DNA from: Lachnospiraceae bacterium UBA7729
GTDB taxonomy: Bacteria > Bacillota > Clostridia > Lachnospirales > Lachnospiraceae
Length of the DNA stretch: 35,872 bases
Direction: 5' to 3'
Assembly (NCBI GenBank): GCA_002482005.1
Contig: DLFD01000081.1
Location: forward strand, 1 to 35,872
This document shows, piece after piece, positions 14,365 to 22,721 of this stretch. Below the pieces are notes generated by a model that did no database searches, had not been told where the DNA came from, and saw nothing but the letters and a program-made list of their open reading frames with translations. Made by a program: the position numbers and the translations under genes. Every line of letters starts with the position of its first letter. The first letter of the stretch is position 1.

Positions 14365-15531
14365 ATGTGTGAAAGCAGCAGATCGATCCGTTTTCTGTAT
14401 CTGGATGAGGAAGATATGCTGAAGGCAGGCGTGCTTGACGCCGGGAGATGCGTAGATACGACAGAGGAGGTCTTCAGCCTTCTCGGCAAAGGAGATGTCC
14501 TGATGGGCGGAAGAGACCACCGGCAGCACGGGATCCAGCTCATATTTCCGCAGAAGAGCGACATCCCCGGATTCCCACTAGAGGATTCCGCCGACCGCAG
14601 GTTCATGTCCATGCCGGCGTACCTGGGCGGACGCTTCCATGTGGCCGGTGAGAAATATTACGGTTCCAACGCCAGAAACAATGCCAGAGGACTCCCAAGG
14701 TCCATTCTGATGTTCACGCTGAGCGATGTGGAGACCGGGCAGCCGCTTTCCTATATGTCTGCAAATCTGCTGAGTGCCATGAGGACCGGCGCCGTTCCGG
14801 CGGTCGCTGCCAGATACTGTGCAAAGAAGGATGTGAGAAGTCTTTCCTTTCTTGGACCAGGGGAGATCAACAAAGCTGTTTTTCTAGCATTTTCAAGTCA
14901 GTACAAGAATATCAGGACCGTAAAGATCAAAGGATCTTCCCCAACGTCCAGAAGTGCGGCGGCCATGAAGGAATTCATTCGGAAAAACAGGCCGGACATT
15001 CCCGAGATCATCGTCTGTGATACGCTCAGAGAAGCCGTAAGCGGGGTGGACCTGATCAGTGAGGCAGTATCGGCCAGGTACCGTCAGTGGCCTGTCATTG
15101 ATCCGCAGTGGCTCTCGCCGGGAACAACCCTTGTCACATCCGGCTATATCGAATTCTCGGATCCGGATTTTGTAGCTGACCACTGCAGAAAGGCCGTAGA
15201 CAGTTATCATATGTATGAGGACTATGTAAAGGTCTATCAGCAGTATGACGAGAAGGGGAACCGGCTTCCGTCAGGCTTTCTCGGCATGGATTTCATCAAC
15301 ATGGTAGGCGATGGCCGTATCAGGAAGTCTTCTGTACCTGAGATCGGGGAGATCGTAAACGGGAATGCCTCCGGCAGACAGAATGACGATGAGATCTGGC
15401 TGATCGGAGTCAATGGTATGCCCATCCTGGATATTGGATGGGGATATGAGTGCTATCACCGGGCTGCGGAACGCGGCATTGGGACATGGCTGAAGCTTTG
15501 GGACAAGCCTTATATGGCGCTGAACGCCTGA
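14365..15531 (+). CDS. Ornithine cyclodeaminase/mu-crystallin family protein
   Basis: The 388-aa protein shows the ornithine cyclodeaminase / mu-crystallin fold. It has an N-terminal substrate region with the FMSMPAYLGGRFHVAGEKYY segment and an NAD-binding Rossmann domain opening SLSFLGPGEINKAVFLAFSS (about residues 155-175). A C-terminal helix returns to the dimer interface. It is longer than classical OCD (about 330-350 aa). Relatives in Firmicutes are sometimes labelled tyramine oxidase subunit B, but that activity is not established from sequence. In this operon it could be an imine reductase or deaminating cyclase acting on the imported amine. I chose the start at 14365, after a GGGGGGA site, over one at 14308 with no such site. 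Confidence 0.8.
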   Translation: MCESSRSIRFLYLDEEDMLKAGVLDAGRCVDTTEEVFSLLGKGDVLMGGRDHRQHGIQLIFPQKSDIPGFPLEDSADRRFMSMPAYLGGRFHVAGEKYYGSNARNNARGLPRSILMFTLSDVETGQPLSYMSANLLSAMRTGAVPAVAARYCAKKDVRSLSFLGPGEINKAVFLAFSSQYKNIRTVKIKGSSPTSRSAAAMKEFIRKNRPDIPEIIVCDTLREAVSGVDLISEAVSARYRQWPVIDPQWLSPGTTLVTSGYIEFSDPDFVADHCRKAVDSYHMYEDYVKVYQQYDEKGNRLPSGFLGMDFINMVGDGRIRKSSVPEIGEIVNGNASGRQNDDEIWLIGVNGMPILDIGWGYECYHRAAERGIGTWLKLWDKPYMALNA

Positions 15532-15563
15532 CAGATTGTCCCTGCGGGCTTATATGTCATGAT

Positions 15564-15594
15564 GTTGGGGTCAAAAGTACCTTTTGCCCCCAAC
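15564..15594. repeat. Palindromic hairpin repeat between the OCD-family gene and eutA
   Basis: GTTGGGGTCAAAAG (15564-15577) pairs with CTTTTGCCCCCAAC (15581-15594), with one mismatch and a 3-nt TAC loop. The 14 bases ATGATGTTGGGGTC at 15559-15572 recur exactly at 35852-35865, at the very end of the window. This suggests a dispersed palindromic repeat, REP-like, rather than a unique terminator. It has no T-run. It could modulate read-through between the genes. Confidence 0.65.
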
Positions 15595-15682
15595 TGTTGA
15601 TGCGGATGCGAAAAAACTCATCAGGCAGAGATGCATCCGGCCGGGACCTGAGATATGCTGCAGGAGGAAGGGAGTGGTCAGT

Positions 15683-17149
15683 ATGCCGGAGACGATGCTC
15701 AGCGCAGGAATCGATATCGGTACTACCACGACCCAGGTGATCTTCAGCCTTCTTACGCTTGAGATGAGCGGAGGTTTCGGAACGGCCCCCACTGTGAAAG
15801 TGACCGGAAGAGATGTCTTCTACAAGGGAGAGCCGCATATTACCCCTCTTGAGAATGATGAGTATATCGATGCGGAAGGGGTAGCAGCTCTGATAAAAGA
15901 GGAGTATCAGAAGGCGGGTATGAAGCCGGGGCAGGTGAAGACCGGAGCGGTCATCATCACAGGAGAGACAGCAAAAAAGAGGAATGCCAGACAAGTAGGG
16001 GAGGCGGTCTCCAGGGCGGCCGGAGATTTTGTGGTCGCTGCCGCAGGACCTGATTTCGAGAGTTTTCTGGCCGGAAAAGGTGCAGGGGCGGATATTCTCA
16101 GCCGGAGGACCGGAAAAAGAGTCCTGAACATCGATATCGGCGGAGGAACCAGCAATTACTGCCTCTTCTCCGATGGAGAGGAAGCAGATACGGGCTGCCT
16201 GGATATCGGGGGACGGATGATCCGGATAAGACAGGACGGCAACGTGGCCGCTATCACAGAAAAAGCCCGGAGGGTCCTTGAAAAGTACGGCATCTCTGTC
16301 CGCGAGGACACCAGACTTACGAGAAACATGGCGGAAAGGATCGCTGACATCTTTGCCAGGTGCCTTGCGGAAGCGGCCGGCCTTGGCAGGATCAGTCCAG
16401 AGACCCGCTATCTGGTCACTGACCACGGGCTTTCCGGGAAGGAAAAACCACAGATCATCACATTCTCAGGAGGGGTTGCCGACTGCATGTCGGACAGCTC
16501 AGGCAATCTGCTGAGATACGGGGATCTCGGAGTCCTGCTCGGCCAGGCGGTAGCCAGAAATCCGGCTTTCCGGAAGATGGCGCAGGTTCCGGCTGCGGAG
16601 ACCGTTCACGCGACCGTGATCGGGGCAGGCAGCTGCAGCATGTCAGTCTCCGGCAGCACGATATTATGCGGAAAGTTACATTTCCCGATGAGAAATGTTC
16701 CGGTGTATCCGCTTCCCTACCGTGAGGAAGAAGATCTGAAGCTGCTGCCGGAAAAGCTGTGGGAAGTGACATGCAGGAGCCAGGAGTCGGAAGACGAAGT
16801 TTTCGCAGTATTTCTGGAGGGGCCCAGGGCACCTTCTTTCCGTGAGATCGAGAAACTGGCAGACATCCTCACAGAAGGCCTTCCTCTGAAGGAGAAAGTC
16901 ATACCGATCATCGTGGAGCACGATTTTGCCAAGGCTCTGGGTCAGGCGGTGAGAAGGCGGATGCCGGAAGCGCCGGTCCTCTGCCTGGATGGGATCCGCT
17001 GCGGAAGGGGAGACTATGTCGACATAGGACAGCCGGTCGGAGGGGGGATCGCAATCCCGGTTGTGATCAAGGCGCTGGTTTATTCGGCTGATGACGGAAT
17101 CAGGCAATCCGGCTGCCGGATCATCCCGGAAGGATATAAAGATATATAA
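15683..17149 (+). CDS. eutA: EutA, ethanolamine ammonia-lyase reactivating factor
   Basis: The 488-aa protein belongs to the actin/Hsp70-like ATPase superfamily as EutA. The phosphate-1 loop is AGIDIGTTTTQVIFS (about residues 7-21) and the second nucleotide loop is LNIDIGGGTSNYCLF. The EutA-specific FSGGVADCM and IGAGSCSMSVSGSTI segments follow. EutA exchanges damaged adenosylcobalamin in EutBC in an ATP-dependent way. Length fits the family (about 470 aa). The start at 15683 follows AGGAGGAAGGG. An in-frame upstream ATG at 15584 would begin inside the palindromic repeat and lacks a site. EutB follows after 13 bp. Its presence shows that the EutBC here is B12-dependent and expected to be active. 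Confidence 0.93.
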   Translation: MPETMLSAGIDIGTTTTQVIFSLLTLEMSGGFGTAPTVKVTGRDVFYKGEPHITPLENDEYIDAEGVAALIKEEYQKAGMKPGQVKTGAVIITGETAKKRNARQVGEAVSRAAGDFVVAAAGPDFESFLAGKGAGADILSRRTGKRVLNIDIGGGTSNYCLFSDGEEADTGCLDIGGRMIRIRQDGNVAAITEKARRVLEKYGISVREDTRLTRNMAERIADIFARCLAEAAGLGRISPETRYLVTDHGLSGKEKPQIITFSGGVADCMSDSSGNLLRYGDLGVLLGQAVARNPAFRKMAQVPAAETVHATVIGAGSCSMSVSGSTILCGKLHFPMRNVPVYPLPYREEEDLKLLPEKLWEVTCRSQESEDEVFAVFLEGPRAPSFREIEKLADILTEGLPLKEKVIPIIVEHDFAKALGQAVRRRMPEAPVLCLDGIRCGRGDYVDIGQPVGGGIAIPVVIKALVYSADDGIRQSGCRIIPEGYKDI

Positions 17150-17162
17150 CGCAGGTGATTTC

Positions 17163-18536
17163 ATGAAACTACATGCCACACTTGGAAGAAAAACCTATAC
17201 GTTCGGCTCGCTCAGGGAGCTTATGGGAAAAGCAAATGATCTGAAAAGCGGAGACCAGCTGGCAGGTCTTGCTGCTGAGAATATGACAGAGCGGATGGCT
17301 GCCAGGGAGGTCCTCGCGGACCTGACCGTGAAGGAGATCACGGAGAATCCGGCAGTCCCTTATGAGAAGGACAGTGTGACCCGGATCATCATGGATGATC
17401 TGGATATGGATGCTTATGGAAAGCTGAAAAACCTGACCATAGGGGAACTCAGGGAGTGGCTTCTGGACGACCGGACCAGCGGGGAAGATATGCTGAAGGC
17501 AGGCAGCGGCATGACCAGCGAGGTTATTGCGGCGGTCTGCAAGCTGATGGACAACCTGGACCTCATGTACGGGGGAAGCAAGATGCGGATCCTGTCCACC
17601 TGCAATACAACCGCAGGAGGGGATCATGTTCTCGCCTGCAGACTTCAGCCCAATCATCCGGTGGATGACCCGATGGGTATCACAGCTTCCATTCTGGAGG
17701 GGCTTTCCTATGGGGCGGGAGATGCCATGATCGGCGTCAATCCGGCTATTGATACCGTGGAAAGCACTGTGGCTGTGTGGAACCAGCTGAGGAAGATCAA
17801 GGAAACTTTTGAGATCCCGACCCAGACCTGTGTGCTCAGTCATGTGACGACTCAGATGAAAGCCCTGAAGAGCGGTGCGACCGCAGACCTGTGCTTCCAG
17901 TCGATCGCAGGTACGGAGGCAGCGCTTGCCTCCTTCGGAGTCACCACAGACATGCTTTCCGAGGCTCAGGCTTTGTTCGGAGACCTGGGCAGCGCAAAGG
18001 GACCTGACTTTATGTATTTCGAGACCGGACAGGGAAGCGAACTTTCCTCCGGGACCGACTACCACTGGGACCAGCAGACCATGGAATGCCGCTGCTACGG
18101 ACTGGCCAGGCACTATCATCCTTTCCTGGTCAATACGGTCGTCGGATTCATGGGCCCGGAATATCTCTATGATTCCCATCAGCTTCTGAGGGCTGGTCTG
18201 GAAGATGTATTCTGCGGACATCTGCACGGACTGCCCATGGGCTGTGATGTCTGCTACACTAACCACATGCCGACAGATCAGAATGATGACGAGAATCTGG
18301 CGGTTCTTCTGGCTGCGGCTGGCTGCCACTACTTGATGGGGCTTCCCCAGGGGGACGATGTCATGCTCATGTATCAGTCCACCGGTTATCACGACATAGC
18401 CGCCCTGAGGATGCTCCTTCATAAAAGACCGGTTCCGGAATTTGAAAAGTGGCTTGAGAAGTACGGGATCCTGGAAGACGGACACTTCGGACCTCATGCC
18501 GGCGATCCATCGATCTTTGCGGGGAAGAGGGGCTGA
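17163..18536 (+). CDS. eutB: Ethanolamine ammonia-lyase large subunit EutB
   Basis: The 457-aa protein matches EutB throughout and at normal length. It has GGDHVLACRLQPNHPVDDPM, MYFETGQGSELSS, VNTVVGFMGPEYLYDSHQ and LPMGCDVCYTNHMPTDQND. Glu287 in FETGQGS corresponds to the E. coli substrate-binding glutamate with the same number. EutB forms the TIM-barrel catalytic subunit that, with EutC and adenosylcobalamin, converts ethanolamine to acetaldehyde and ammonia by a radical mechanism. The start at 17163 lies 13 bp after eutA with a modest AGGTGA site. No shell-protein or EutE/EutG-type genes flank it, so the enzyme would work outside a microcompartment unless those lie elsewhere. Confidence 0.95.
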   Translation: MKLHATLGRKTYTFGSLRELMGKANDLKSGDQLAGLAAENMTERMAAREVLADLTVKEITENPAVPYEKDSVTRIIMDDLDMDAYGKLKNLTIGELREWLLDDRTSGEDMLKAGSGMTSEVIAAVCKLMDNLDLMYGGSKMRILSTCNTTAGGDHVLACRLQPNHPVDDPMGITASILEGLSYGAGDAMIGVNPAIDTVESTVAVWNQLRKIKETFEIPTQTCVLSHVTTQMKALKSGATADLCFQSIAGTEAALASFGVTTDMLSEAQALFGDLGSAKGPDFMYFETGQGSELSSGTDYHWDQQTMECRCYGLARHYHPFLVNTVVGFMGPEYLYDSHQLLRAGLEDVFCGHLHGLPMGCDVCYTNHMPTDQNDDENLAVLLAAAGCHYLMGLPQGDDVMLMYQSTGYHDIAALRMLLHKRPVPEFEKWLEKYGILEDGHFGPHAGDPSIFAGKRG

Positions 18537-18540
18537 GAAG

Positions 18541-19281
18541 ATGAACGAAAACTTTGAGGTGGATCTGAAACCGGATACCTATAAAGATCCGGAACGGCTG
18601 AAAAGCCTGAAGATGGCCACTCCGGCCAGAATCGGGATCGGACACGCAGGACCAAGATACCGGACCAGGGCAATGCTGGACTTCTGGGAAGCCCAGGCCA
18701 GGGCAAGCGATGCAGTCAGAAGCGAGGTCCCGGAGGAAGTGGTGAAGAGTCTCGGGGTCTTCGAGGTCAGGACCAGGTGCAGCAGCAAGTACGAGATGCT
18801 GACGAGACCGGACTGGGGAAGGCTTTTTGACCAGGAGGCCCTCGATAAGATCAGCAGAAACTGCCGTCATCATGTCGATGTGCAGATCTACTTCGGGGAC
18901 GGGCTCAGCAGTCCGTCGATCGGAGCCAATATACCTGATTTGTATCCTGCCCTGAAAGCGGAGCTGGAAGCCTCGGGATACACGGTCGGGACTCCTTTCT
19001 TCGTCCGCTACTGCCGGGTCAACACGGCAAGGACCATAGGACCGCTTCTGGACGCGAAGCTGACCTGCGTCCTGATCGGTGAGAGGCCGGGCCTGATCAC
19101 GGATGAGAGCATGTCAGCTTACATGGCGCTGAACGCAAGGCCGGACATGTCGGAGAGTGACTACAAGGTGGTCAGCAATATCAGCAGGGTCGGAATGCCG
19201 CCGGTCGAGGCAGCTGCCTATACAGCGGAACTGATGAAGAAGATGCTGTCAGAGACAGAAGGAGCCGGCTGGAGCAAATAA
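18541..19281 (+). CDS. eutC: Ethanolamine ammonia-lyase small subunit EutC
   Basis: The 246-aa protein carries the EutC B12-binding domain. The VDVQIYFGDGLSSPSI segment and the KLTCVLIGERPGLIT segment are clear equivalents of the DVQIVVSDGLSA and VVLIGERPGL motifs. The C-terminal SNISRVGMPPVEAAAY segment also matches. It completes the EutB6C6 holoenzyme. E. coli EutC is about 295 aa, and this shorter form lacks the long N-terminal extension associated with microcompartment targeting and membrane association. That agrees with the absence of shell genes. It starts 4 bp after eutB, ends the operon and converges on the minus-strand sulfur operon with 19 bp between. Confidence 0.93.
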   Translation: MNENFEVDLKPDTYKDPERLKSLKMATPARIGIGHAGPRYRTRAMLDFWEAQARASDAVRSEVPEEVVKSLGVFEVRTRCSSKYEMLTRPDWGRLFDQEALDKISRNCRHHVDVQIYFGDGLSSPSIGANIPDLYPALKAELEASGYTVGTPFFVRYCRVNTARTIGPLLDAKLTCVLIGERPGLITDESMSAYMALNARPDMSESDYKVVSNISRVGMPPVEAAAYTAELMKKMLSETEGAGWSK

Positions 19282-19300
19282 GCGAGATCAGTGACGTGGG

Positions 19301-19597
19301 TTACACTTCATCCTGTGTTTTCCTGTCTACGTATATCCAGAGCCTCCACATGACCGCTCCCCAGAGAAGGAAGAGTACGATCAGTGCCCACATGGGAACC
19401 GGGGACTGATAATGCTGCACGTCAGTCCATTGCTGGAAGTTCGGCATGTCAGCGTAGAAGTAGGCGCCGGCTCCAAAGTCGAGACTGTCTGACAGGCCAA
19501 GCCCTCTGGCCATGATGTAGGCGGACATGATCAAAGTCGGAACCAGGATCGCCAGGTTGATGACCATGGTTTGGTGATTTCGGAGAAACTTTTTCAT
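19301..19597 (-). CDS. Small two-helix membrane protein of the sulfur operon
   Basis: The 98-aa protein has two predicted transmembrane helices: about residues 12-32 (INLAILVPTLIMSAYIMARG) and 67-88 (PMWALIVLFLLWGAVMWRLW). A polar loop with aromatic residues lies between them and the ends are charged. I recognise no family. It is the last gene of the minus-strand operon, 53 bp after the YeiH-type transporter gene, and could be an accessory subunit of that transporter. The ATG at 19597 lacks a strong ribosome binding site, which suggests coupling or weak expression. Confidence 0.7.
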   Translation of the reverse strand: MKKFLRNHQTMVINLAILVPTLIMSAYIMARGLGLSDSLDFGAGAYFYADMPNFQQWTDVQHYQSPVPMWALIVLFLLWGAVMWRLWIYVDRKTQDEV

Positions 19598-19650
19598 ATA
19601 TGCCAGCTTTCTCAGCCTGTCATCCGGCTGTGGGGTATCAGAAACAGGGG

Positions 19651-21039
19651 TTACAATGCGATCTTCGGCAGAGGGAAGAACTTTCCTGACAGAGCGATGT
19701 ATACGACAGCGAAAGTCAGGACGATATTGAACAGCTGTCCGACGATGTAGAGAATGAGAGGCTTTCCGCCGGTCATCTGCTTGCCGATCGTCTTGAAGTT
19801 TGTATCGAGACCAATCGATGTAAAGGCAAGGACGAATGCCCAGTTCTTGTACTGGTCGAGAATTCCGTTGATCGCGCTTACGGTTTCCTTGCCAGCCAGC
19901 GGCTGGAAGATGAAAGAGGCAATCAGGGAAGCTGCGAAGAAGCCGATGATGAATTTCGGAAGTCTCTTCCAGATCTCGGACGGGCCAACCTTGGAAGTGG
20001 AATCCGGATCTTTCTCAACGCGGGTCGCAAAGAAGATCGCGACTGCGAATGCGATGAAGCCGATCAGGATGTTCTGGATCGACTTGACCAGGACAGCGGT
20101 GGTCTGGCCGAGGTCGCCGAGCGCGGTCCCTGCAACGGTTACAGCGCCGGTCGAGTCAACGGTTCCGCCGATCAGAGCGCCGCCCATCAGTGCTCCGAGT
20201 CCGGTGTGCTTGATGATGAGCGGTTCAGTGACCATCATAATGACCGTAAAGATGATGGAAATGGATACCGCGAGGGACAGATCCTGCTTCTTGGCTTTCG
20301 CGGCGGACGCGGTGGCAATCGCCGCGGAAGTTCCGCAGACGGAAGTTGCTGTAGCAATCGTGATGACAAGCGGTTTATCCTTCATCTTCAGGACGTGAAC
20401 TCCGAAGTACCACATGAAGATGATGACGATCGGAGTGACAAGCCATGCAATCACAAGACCATACAGACCAAAGTTGATGATGTTGGAGAACAGAACGGAG
20501 AATCCCATGATGACCAGACCGGTCTTGATATAGTATTCCGTGCGGACTGCCGGCTTCAGCCAGTCAGGAATCCCTACTGTGTTGGAGATGATCAGACCTA
20601 CGGCAAGTGCCCAGAAGGCCCATTCCAGATAGCGGTTTGCGGTATACTCTGCAGAGATCAGTCTGACAAAAACTGCTACAACGAAGAGAGCGCTGAAGGC
20701 TGCCAGAAACTTTCGGGCGCTTCTGCCCTGGGCTTTTTCACCAAGCGTGAAGGCCAGAGCAAGAACAACATAGGTGAGAATCAGTTTGCCCCAGAAAGAA
20801 GGAGTCAGCTGGGAAGCAAGAGAAGCATCCGCTCCGGGTCCCCAGGTCGAAAACTTCAGCGGAGCAAAATCGAAACCTTTCGATATGACCGCGATCGCGG
20901 CGACTGCGATGAAGATAAAACCGATGATGATCGCCAGATGGTCTTCTGTAAGACCTTTTTTCTTTGAAACCTCCGGCTGCTCTGCCGAAGAAACTGTATT
21001 TGCTGAAAACTGTGTATGCGCAGCGGCGACAGTACTCAT
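19651..21039 (-). CDS. YeiH-family (UPF0324) putative sulfate/sulfite exporter
   Basis: The 462-aa membrane protein has about ten to eleven hydrophobic helices and family hallmarks: SVCGTSAAIATASA, GGALIGGTVDSTGAVTVAG, and the LAFTSIGLDTNFKTIG segment near the C-terminus. UPF0324/YeiH proteins (Cons_hypoth698) are annotated as putative sulfate exporters, and some are linked to taurine or sulfite metabolism. It is longer than the usual 330-350 aa because of about 120 N-terminal residues with two extra helices. In this operon, next to sulfite reductase, it may move sulfite, sulfate or an organosulfonate (inference). It starts 2 bp after the tusA-like stop codon. Confidence 0.88.
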   Translation of the reverse strand: MSTVAAAHTQFSANTVSSAEQPEVSKKKGLTEDHLAIIIGFIFIAVAAIAVISKGFDFAPLKFSTWGPGADASLASQLTPSFWGKLILTYVVLALAFTLGEKAQGRSARKFLAAFSALFVVAVFVRLISAEYTANRYLEWAFWALAVGLIISNTVGIPDWLKPAVRTEYYIKTGLVIMGFSVLFSNIINFGLYGLVIAWLVTPIVIIFMWYFGVHVLKMKDKPLVITIATATSVCGTSAAIATASAAKAKKQDLSLAVSISIIFTVIMMVTEPLIIKHTGLGALMGGALIGGTVDSTGAVTVAGTALGDLGQTTAVLVKSIQNILIGFIAFAVAIFFATRVEKDPDSTSKVGPSEIWKRLPKFIIGFFAASLIASFIFQPLAGKETVSAINGILDQYKNWAFVLAFTSIGLDTNFKTIGKQMTGGKPLILYIVGQLFNIVLTFAVVYIALSGKFFPLPKIAL

Positions 21040-21041
21040 TC

Positions 21042-21293
21042 TTATACCTCCTCCTGCTTCTTTACCAGCAGGTCATATGTGCCGTCCTCGTTATCGATCA
21101 GTCTGAGGACTTTCTGTCCGTCTTCCTTGAAACTTCTCGGAACGTTCTGACAAGGCTCTCCATCGTTCATGTGGACCCTCAGGACCTGTCCGATATCAAG
21201 TTCATCCATGGCAACTTTTGCTTTCACGAATGTGACCGGACAGACGACATCGGTGATATCGACTGTCTCATCTGCTTTAATTTCCTCAGCCAT
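21042..21293 (-). CDS. TusA-family sulfur carrier protein
   Basis: The 83-aa protein has the TusA/SirA fold signature: VDITDVVCPVTFVKAKVAM with the sulfur-accepting Cys18 in CPVTFVKAK, then a LDIGQVLRVHMND strand and a C-terminal helix-strand. TusA proteins relay persulfide sulfur between enzymes. I chose the ATG at 21293, with GAGGAGAG upstream on the minus strand; a longer frame from 21341 adds 16 residues that overlap that site. It lies 54 bp after the sulfite reductase gene and 2 bp before the transporter gene. It probably carries sulfur to or from the sulfite reductase or the ThiS-like carrier (inference). Confidence 0.9.
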   Translation of the reverse strand: MAEEIKADETVDITDVVCPVTFVKAKVAMDELDIGQVLRVHMNDGEPCQNVPRSFKEDGQKVLRLIDNEDGTYDLLVKKQEEV

Positions 21294-21347
21294 GATATTT
21301 TCTCCTCTCCTCATAACGGTACCGATTGCACCGATTTCCATTTCGCT

Positions 21348-22268
21348 TCAGCGGCCTGCCTGAATTTTCTCTACATCAGCCTCAGTGAAATCATGCCCCT
21401 CGCTTTCCACGTAGATGTCGTGCATGATCTTATTGAACTTTTCCTGACCTTCCCGGTCGATGCAGAACTGGAAGCGGTCGCCTTTGTGGGCGTGATCGTC
21501 GAAGAACTGGATCGAAGCATCCGCCAGCCTGATCAGGGTCTCATACTTTGAGATGAACGGAACGATCAGATTTCCCCTCCGGATATGGTTTCCGAAAGTC
21601 CCGCCGAATGAGACGATGTAACCTGGCTGTGTATCATATGCGTCGACCGGACAGTTCTCCGCGCATCGTCCGCAGTAAGAACACCTGGAGTCGTCGATGG
21701 TGATCTTTCCGTCTTTCAGCGTGATCGCGGAAGAGCGGCAGTTCTTGACGCAGAGTCCGCATGCGATGCACTCGTCCTCCTTCCAGGTCACCTTCTCGGC
21801 ACCTTTGATGCCGAAGTCATTTTCCTCGACTTTCAGACAGTTGTTCCGGCATCCTGTGATCCCGAACTTGAACTTGCCCGGAAGCTCCCGCGCAAAGTAC
21901 CGTCTGTCGATCTCCTGGGCGAGCGAGTAGGTGTCGATACAGGCATGACCGCAGGTTGCGGAGCCCTGACATGCTGTCGTCGTGCGGACACGCGGACCGC
22001 AGACGGACGGAGCAACACCTCCTTTCGCAAGATCTGCCTTGATGGCATCCAGATCGTGGATGTCCATCCATGGGATCTCCAGGGACTGACGGGCAGTCAG
22101 ATGGACATAGCCCTGTCCGTATTTATGAGCGACATCTGAGATCGTCTTCAGCTGGACATCATCCAGATGTCCGCCTACAACGTGGATGCGGAGCGCGAAT
22201 TTATCCTTTTGTTTCTGGCGCATCCATCCGCCTTTTTTCAGTACTGCGTAATCAACCTGTGCTGCCAT
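21348..22268 (-). CDS. Siroheme sulfite/nitrite reductase with two ferredoxin clusters
   Basis: The 306-aa protein combines the nitrite/sulfite reductase ferredoxin-like half domain and siroheme domain with an inserted dicluster ferredoxin. The siroheme-[4Fe-4S] ligands are Cys100, Cys106, Cys140 and Cys144 (C-x5-C ... C-x3-C, in TACQGSATCG and GITGCRNNC). Two [4Fe-4S] motifs follow at Cys167/170/173/177 and Cys196/199/202/206. This is the architecture of AsrC and of small anaerobic sulfite reductases that reduce sulfite to sulfide. Partners AsrA and AsrB are absent here, so another electron donor is needed. It lies in an operon with the thiocarboxylate carrier, so its product sulfide may be loaded onto that carrier. 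Confidence 0.9.
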   Translation of the reverse strand: MAAQVDYAVLKKGGWMRQKQKDKFALRIHVVGGHLDDVQLKTISDVAHKYGQGYVHLTARQSLEIPWMDIHDLDAIKADLAKGGVAPSVCGPRVRTTTACQGSATCGHACIDTYSLAQEIDRRYFARELPGKFKFGITGCRNNCLKVEENDFGIKGAEKVTWKEDECIACGLCVKNCRSSAITLKDGKITIDDSRCSYCGRCAENCPVDAYDTQPGYIVSFGGTFGNHIRRGNLIVPFISKYETLIRLADASIQFFDDHAHKGDRFQFCIDREGQEKFNKIMHDIYVESEGHDFTEADVEKIQAGR

Positions 22269-22283
22269 AACGAATCCTTTCCA

Positions 22284-22721
22284 TTACCTGATGATCTCCA
22301 GATCCTCTGCGCTGTAGCAGTCGTTCTTCTTGTCCGTGTGAAATGCCTTCAGCACCGGACTGTCTTTATCCTGCAGGGACAGGATCATATAAGTCGCATT
22401 GATGTCAAATGAAAGACGGATGTCTTCCTGAGAAGGCCTTGAAGGTGTCTCCGGATGGGAGTGCCAGTTGCCGAGCATCTTCAGTCCGCCTGCCCTCATG
22501 TCCTTTACAGCTTTCAGTTGTTCCTGAGGATCCATGGAGAAATGCTCCGGCGAATGGTCCTCATTCGTCAGAAAGTAGACACGCCGTATGTCTCTTTCAA
22601 TCAGTTTTCCATCTTTGAAAATCTCTGTTCCTGCGATAAGCCCGCATGCTTCATTCGGAAGTTCTCTTTTCGCAAAAGCGATGATCTTTTCATAATCTTC
22701 TTCAAAAAGCTTTATCTTCAT
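22284..22721 (-). CDS. JAMM/Mov34 metalloprotease acting on a ThiS-like carrier
   Basis: The 145-aa protein is a compact JAMM (MPN+) domain. It has the catalytic Glu24 in PNEACGLIAG and zinc ligands His87, His89 and Asp100 in the H-x-H-x10-D motif (NWHSHPETPSRPSQED), all intact. Bacterial stand-alone JAMM proteases next to ThiS/ThiF genes remove residues from, or release amino acids linked to, the C-terminal Gly-Gly of the carrier. Examples are Mec+ with CysO, QbsD with QbsE and HcyD with HcyS. The start overlaps the E1 gene stop by 4 nt, so the two are translationally coupled. Its likely substrate is the GGGQ end of the carrier encoded at 23563-23769. Confidence 0.92.
   Translation of the reverse strand: MKIKLFEEDYEKIIAFAKRELPNEACGLIAGTEIFKDGKLIERDIRRVYFLTNEDHSPEHFSMDPQEQLKAVKDMRAGGLKMLGNWHSHPETPSRPSQEDIRLSFDINATYMILSLQDKDSPVLKAFHTDKKNDCYSAEDLEIIR

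Noticed and set aside
15532..19300. Bacterial microcompartment eut operon
   Set aside because: Only eutA, eutB and eutC are present. No shell protein, EutD, EutE, EutG, EutJ or EutVW gene is in the window.
19282..19300. Bidirectional terminator between the convergent eutC and sulfur operons
   Set aside because: The 19-bp gap contains no hairpin with a T-run on either strand.
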